DNA of 64,000 bases from contig NZ_PNCO02000001.1 of NCBI RefSeq assembly GCF_005886105.2, positions 2,229,001 through 2,293,000 of the forward strand. The letters run 5' to 3'. The position numbers and the translations under genes are program-made. Shown here one piece after another: positions 60,842-64,000 of this stretch (position 1 is its first letter; each line of letters starts with the position of its first letter). The notes under the pieces were generated by a model. It had not been told where the DNA came from and searched no databases. It worked only from the letters and a program-made list of their open reading frames with translations. The DNA is from Pseudoalteromonas galatheae. GTDB lineage: Bacteria; Pseudomonadota; Gammaproteobacteria; Enterobacterales; Alteromonadaceae.

Positions 60842-62683
60842 CTAAAATGCCTCAAGATCTGAGACAAAGTCATCCCAGTTATCATCGTCTTTTTTAGGCT
60901 TAGTGTCAGCGGCGGTTGGCTCGACTTGCTTTGTTTCAGGCGTTTTAGCAATAGATTTGACTTGAGTATTATCTACGCCCTGCGCTCTAGCAATTGCTTT
61001 GGTGCCAGTGACTTTGGTTTTTGACCCTACGTTTTTAAGCTGCCGGGCTTCTTCTTTCACTCGCTCATCAATAAATTGCCGCGCCTTGGCAAGCCCCAAT
61101 AGATCTACTTTGCCCTGAATATAGTCTCTGTGAAACTTAAGATGGATTTTATGCCTGATCAGAGACAAACCCATTGTATAGCCCTCTGAATCAATGCTTG
61201 GCACTTTTATATAGTGCTCTAACGCATCTAGGTAGACGTATACATACGACAGATCATCTGGGTTTATTTTAACCTTAACCTTTATGCTCTTTTTGGGGCT
61301 GTATCGCTTACGGTATAAAGAGAGTTCGTCACTGTCGTAGTTAATATGTAGATTCTTAATGCCTCTTTTGCGCAATGTTTTCTCTTTCGCCATGCACATA
61401 ACAACATCCAGCTTGTCTGTATCTTGTTCCGTTAACTGTGCAGGAGGCAGTGCAGCAAACCCTTTGTTCCAGTCTTCATGGGGGATGTATCGAAACCTCG
61501 CATCAGCTGATTGATGATAAACATCAACAATCCACTTATGAAACAACATAGTGAAGGTGCCAAAACGCAATATGGCATCTTTTTTCGGGTTATAATCATG
61601 CCTCGCGAGCATGTTTGAGAATGTTTTACCGGGAAATGGCGAAAGCATCATTTCGTTAATGGTTTTAAAAAACTGCTCAACGAAGGGCTTAAGCCAAGGT
61701 TTGCCAACCGGGTTATAGCTAATATTTATCCCAACCTCTTCACAAGCAAGCTCTAATGACTGACACCAAAATTCGGCACCATTATCAACCACTAAAGTTT
61801 CTATCTTTCCACAACACGTCCATTCATTTACGATCTCTGGATAGGTACTTTTAAGATAGCTCTTAGGCTTCATCGCATGACTTATCGCTCTGCGCACAGC
61901 ATCGTAACCAGGACTCTGAAAACCAAGGTAAAAGCCAACAACGCAGTGGCTATAAACATCAAGGAGCAAGGTTAAGGTTGGTCTTCCCAATGGCACATCA
62001 AGTCCATCGTCCAATAGAATGAGGTCCAGTGGTGTATGGTCTATTTCAACACGCTCAAGTGCTCTAGTGGGCCTTTTATGGCTCATCACTTTGTTGTATT
62101 CAATGTCGGCTAAGCGTTTACCATAACGTGCAAGCATCACCTCATACTGGGGCAAGTTATCAATGCGGTTTTTAAACGCTTTATAGGTAAGTGGTTTTAG
62201 TGGCTCACCTAACACTTTTTCATTCTCTAAAACGATTTGGTCGCAATAGTATTGATATGCTGACGCAACGGACGGCATTTCTCTGGTTAAATAACGAGTT
62301 AGAGCTAGCTCAAAGAATTTGTCTGTGTCGGTGCGGGCTTGGCGGTTGCCCTTGCGATGATGCTTTGGGATCAAAGCATGAATGTCTTCTTCGGCTTTAA
62401 TATAGTCAGCGTGCCACCCAGCAACCGTGCGCCACTTTGGTTTTTCTTGCCCTAGGAATTCAGGCATTTCAGCCAGTAGTGGTGCTAAGTTTTTCTGTGT
62501 CCAACCACCTACTAAGCGCTGTTTTAGCCACTTGATGTATTTAAGTCGTGCAAGCGTAGCATCTTGCACTTCCTTGGGCAGTGACTCTAAATCACGAGGT
62601 TGAGGGTTAGGCTCTTCCGCTTTAGCGGTTTCAGCTAGCTTTTGCGGTGCTTCCTCAAAGTTAAACTCGTCTTCAAACTCCAT
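60842..62683 (-). CDS. tnsB: DDE transposase TnsB
   Basis: 613 residues with an N-terminal DNA-binding region, a retroviral-integrase-type core with Asp215 (VEIDHTPLD), Asp300 (LVVDNGAEF) and Glu336 (KPFVEQFFKT), and a C-terminal tail rich in Lys/Pro that ends in WDDFVSDLEAF, the probable TnsC-binding hook. It binds the repeated sites at the ends and joins the 3' ends to target DNA. It overlaps tnsA by 11 bp. Intact. Confidence 0.96.
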   Translation of the reverse strand: MEFEDEFNFEEAPQKLAETAKAEEPNPQPRDLESLPKEVQDATLARLKYIKWLKQRLVGGWTQKNLAPLLAEMPEFLGQEKPKWRTVAGWHADYIKAEEDIHALIPKHHRKGNRQARTDTDKFFELALTRYLTREMPSVASAYQYYCDQIVLENEKVLGEPLKPLTYKAFKNRIDNLPQYEVMLARYGKRLADIEYNKVMSHKRPTRALERVEIDHTPLDLILLDDGLDVPLGRPTLTLLLDVYSHCVVGFYLGFQSPGYDAVRRAISHAMKPKSYLKSTYPEIVNEWTCCGKIETLVVDNGAEFWCQSLELACEEVGINISYNPVGKPWLKPFVEQFFKTINEMMLSPFPGKTFSNMLARHDYNPKKDAILRFGTFTMLFHKWIVDVYHQSADARFRYIPHEDWNKGFAALPPAQLTEQDTDKLDVVMCMAKEKTLRKRGIKNLHINYDSDELSLYRKRYSPKKSIKVKVKINPDDLSYVYVYLDALEHYIKVPSIDSEGYTMGLSLIRHKIHLKFHRDYIQGKVDLLGLAKARQFIDERVKEEARQLKNVGSKTKVTGTKAIARAQGVDNTQVKSIAKTPETKQVEPTAADTKPKKDDDNWDDFVSDLEAF

Positions 62684-63308
62684 CAGCCCAAATCACCGAC
62701 TCTAAAGTAAGTTCTGTGTTTAAGTCTGAATTAACACTACCTAAAGACAATAAACGATATACCGAGGCAAGCACCTCACCGATAGAGGCTTTTAGGGTCA
62801 TTACCAAATCTTGAATGGTTAGTTTTCGCCACTGATTAAGTAACTGAATAATGGAAAGCTGAAGATCGGTTAAAGACTGAAAGCCAGAGTAACGATGAAG
62901 CAACTTTAAATTATCTAAGGTTGGGTAAACACGAATTTGTTTATCAGTGACTAATATCAGTTCAATGCCTATTTGTTCTTTGGCAACCAACTGTTTTTGC
63001 ACAAAGCGTGCTCTAAATTCAGGGTTTGCGACTTTACTGTAAGGCTTAATTTCTATATATTTTTGCGGCTTTTTATGGTGCGTTATCAAAAAATCAGGCG
63101 TGTAGCGGCAAGTTCTATCGTCAAACTCATACTCAAACCCTAATGGTTGTGCTTCAAAGGTTTTAATTTCGCGAGAGTATTCAAAGTGAAAGCACGCATC
63201 GAACTCTAAGGATGATTCAACTAAGCAAGTGGCTTTGTTCTTTTGACTTGCAAACTTATATAGATTTTTGACTCTGGAATGTTTGAGTTTACGCCTGATC
63301 ATAACCAT
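62673..63308 (-). CDS. tnsA: Transposon endonuclease TnsA
   Basis: About 211 residues; the exact start among GTG 63311, ATG 63308 and ATG 63302 is uncertain. The restriction-enzyme-like core has YTPDFLI ... YIEIKP (Asp about 72, Glu 86, Lys 88) after an N-terminal Glu-containing helix (VESSLEFDA). TnsA cuts the 5' ends so that the element moves by cut-and-paste. The gene starts about 100 bp inside the right end, as usual for Tn7-like elements. Confidence 0.95.
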   Translation of the reverse strand: MVMIRRKLKHSRVKNLYKFASQKNKATCLVESSLEFDACFHFEYSREIKTFEAQPLGFEYEFDDRTCRYTPDFLITHHKKPQKYIEIKPYSKVANPEFRARFVQKQLVAKEQIGIELILVTDKQIRVYPTLDNLKLLHRYSGFQSLTDLQLSIIQLLNQWRKLTIQDLVMTLKASIGEVLASVYRLLSLGSVNSDLNTELTLESVIWADGV

Positions 63309-63343
63309 CACCGAATATGTGAGACGATTTAAAAGTAGGCTAT

Positions 63344-63411
63344 GCAGGATTATATTTCAATTTTTATGCAGGGTTTTACTACAAATTTGCAGACTTATAC
63401 TTCAAACAACA
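63344..63411. repeat. E2 right end with three TnsB-type sites
   Basis: Read from the tip inwards on the minus strand: TGTTGTTTGAAGTATAAG, then sites GAAGTATAAGTCTGCAAAT, GTAGTAAAACCCTGCATAAA and TGAAATATAATCCTGCATAG. It is followed outside by the AGTAT duplication (63412-63416) and ffs. Confidence 0.88.
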
Positions 63412-63425
63412 AGTATGGAGGTTTG

Positions 63426-63541
63426 GGTGGCAGTCTTACCAGCCACATCCCGGCACACAAGTCATACGCTGTGGCTGCTTCGTTCCCGACCTGACCAGAT
63501 TCACGTACTATTGTTGCGAGAGGACCAATAAGACTACCATT
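63426..63541 (-). ncRNA. ffs: 4.5S RNA of the signal recognition particle
   Basis: The conserved core CAGGTC-GGGAAC-GAAGCAGCC with GGAA tetraloop, and CCGGGATGTGGCTGG on the return strand, match bacterial SRP RNA. The closing stem is GGTAGTCTTA with TAAGACTGCC (63530-63539 and 63429-63438). Length is about 114 nt as in Escherichia coli. It binds Ffh and targets membrane proteins. E2 inserted 15 bp beyond its 3' end without damaging it. The homing spacer of E2 pairs with 63461-63492 inside this gene. Confidence 0.95.
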
Positions 63542-63566
63542 GAGGGCCTTGTTTGGCGCGGGAAGA

Positions 63567-63595
63567 ATTATCTCGAAGATTGCAGGGGGATGCAA
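63567..63595 (-). promoter_or_regulatory. ffs promoter
   Basis: On the minus strand a -35 TTGCAT (63590-63595), a 17-bp spacer and a -10 GATAAT (63567-63572) stand about 25 bp before the RNA region, with a GC-rich discriminator (CGCGCC) as in stable-RNA promoters. Confidence 0.75.
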
Positions 63596-63605
63596 GGGAA
63601 AAGTC

Positions 63606-63653
63606 AAAAAGCTTGGCTAACTGAGTGATGTTTAAACAGTTTGCCAAGCTTTT
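63606..63653 (-). terminator. Terminator of the DUF3014 gene
   Basis: An AAAAGCTTGGC / GCCAAGCTTTTT stem, followed on the minus strand by T residues, 24 bp after the stop codon at 63677. It separates the DUF3014 gene from the ffs promoter. Confidence 0.8.
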
Positions 63654-63676
63654 GTAGATTTTATGAGGCTGTGTGC

Positions 63677-64000
63677 TTATTTGTTCAACGCAATTTTAAT
63701 TTCTTCTAGGCGCTTTTTCACTTTTTTCATGTTTTCAGGACCCATTCTTAAAAACTGTTTTTGCGCCGGAGAAAGTTGCTCCCATTCTGCATAAGCATAT
63801 TTATAGGTAACTGAGTCTTTTACCAAAGGCAATGCGGTGTCTGGAATGGGTGTTGCCAACAACTCGTCGATTGCGTCAGTTAACGTGCCGTTGAATGCAT
63901 CTCCTTCGTAGCCTATTTCTTCGTATGCTTCTTCAAATAAAGGTTTGTATTGGGCGTATAATCTAACCACTTGCGCGGTACTCATGGTGTCGAACATAGC
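63677..64000 (-). CDS. DUF3014 family protein, C-terminal part (may continue past the edge)
   Basis: The visible 106-107 residues contain YKPLFEEAYEEIGYEGDAFNG, then DSVTYKYAYAEWEQLSPAQKQFLRMGPENMKKVKKRL, which matches the conserved C-terminal region of DUF3014 proteins. An ATG occurs at 63997, but family members are longer and the frame is open to the window edge, so the true start is probably outside. The function is unknown to me. It is the host gene on the intact side of the ffs attachment site. Confidence 0.75.
   Translation of the reverse strand, partial: AMFDTMSTAQVVRLYAQYKPLFEEAYEEIGYEGDAFNGTLTDAIDELLATPIPDTALPLVKDSVTYKYAYAEWEQLSPAQKQFLRMGPENMKKVKKRLEEIKIALNK

Larger units (their letters stand above)
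46383..63411. mobile_element. Complete type I-F3 CRISPR-associated Tn7-like transposon (E2) at ffs
   Basis: 17,029 bp. Left end TGGAGTTTGTAGTATAAG, right end ...TTCAAACAACA, flanked by AGTAT at 46378-46382 and 63412-63416, the 5-bp duplication usual for Tn7-like insertion. Core genes are tnsA-tnsB-tnsC next to the right end, xre, and tniQ-cas8/5-cas7-cas6-array. cas1, cas2 and cas3 are absent, so it cannot acquire spacers or cut DNA and uses RNA guidance for insertion. Cargo is in two blocks (46526-51047 and 56590-59657). The array holds a spacer matching ffs. From memory this layout fits the I-F3 branch that attaches at ffs. Confidence 0.95.

Noticed and set aside
63268..63607. Open frames across the ffs region on both strands
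   Set aside because: They run through the 4.5S RNA and transposon end, have no ribosome-binding site and no family resemblance.

Overview
The window looks like a chromosomal segment of a marine gammaproteobacterium, most likely Pseudoalteromonas or a close Alteromonadales relative. This is inferred from the AT-leaning base composition, the periplasmic Tpx, a rhombotarget-type lipoprotein with a GlyGly-CTERM-like tail, PD40 propeller proteins, a Gram-negative porin and the DUF3014-ffs neighbourhood. No tRNA or rRNA was recognised; the only housekeeping RNA is the 4.5S SRP RNA (ffs) at the right edge.

Layout, left half (1-37.2 kb). A MoxR/SWIM/DUF5691/DUF5682 cluster (1-4.3 kb) is followed by a P-loop kinase behind a possible attenuator, and by several lipoprotein or hypothetical genes. 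An uncharacterised six-gene, small-molecule-type operon lies at 8.5-14.2 kb: heme-oxygenase-like diiron protein, PLP aminotransferase, FAD/NAD(P)-binding protein, cupin, TauE/SafE transporter and O-methyltransferase. Next come two PD40 proteins, a porin, and an IS3-family copy that clips the end of a DUF4303 gene. Further right are a response regulator plus diguanylate cyclase pair, tpx, htpG, recR, an M13 peptidase, a rhomboid, a LysR/MBL/DsbA group, an RNase T2 and a serine hydrolase.

Layout, right half (37.2-63.4 kb). This is a tandem array of Tn7-like insertions accreted beside ffs. E2 (46383-63411) is a complete type I-F3 CRISPR-associated transposon. It has tnsA-tnsB-tnsC, an Xre regulator with palindromic operators, tniQ-cas8/5-cas7-cas6, a short array, left and right ends with repeated TnsB-type sites, and a 5-bp AGTAT duplication on both sides. 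It has no cas1, cas2 or cas3. The last spacer of its array matches the adjacent ffs gene at 25 of 32 positions. Four of the seven mismatches fall at positions 6, 12, 18 and 24, and the element ends 49 bp from the protospacer, as expected for a homing guide. E1 (37725-46377) is an older, gutted relative. It keeps both ends, a collapsed array with one repeat and a cas6 pseudogene, but has lost tnsABC, tniQ, cas8 and cas7. A third right end (37700-37719) left of E1 suggests a still older insertion, E0.

Cargo. E1 carries a retron with winged-helix and PRTase-like accessory genes and a recognisable msr-msd region, whose RT is clipped by a second copy of the same IS, plus a two-gene candidate defence module with a nuclease-like N-terminus. 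E2 carries a SLATT membrane protein, an unknown protein, a KAP-type NTPase, an RT-TIR fusion retron with its inverted-repeat-flanked ncRNA, an orphan DNA methyltransferase and a large membrane protein. The right half therefore reads as an RNA-guided transposon island that has homed repeatedly to ffs and delivered anti-phage-type genes.
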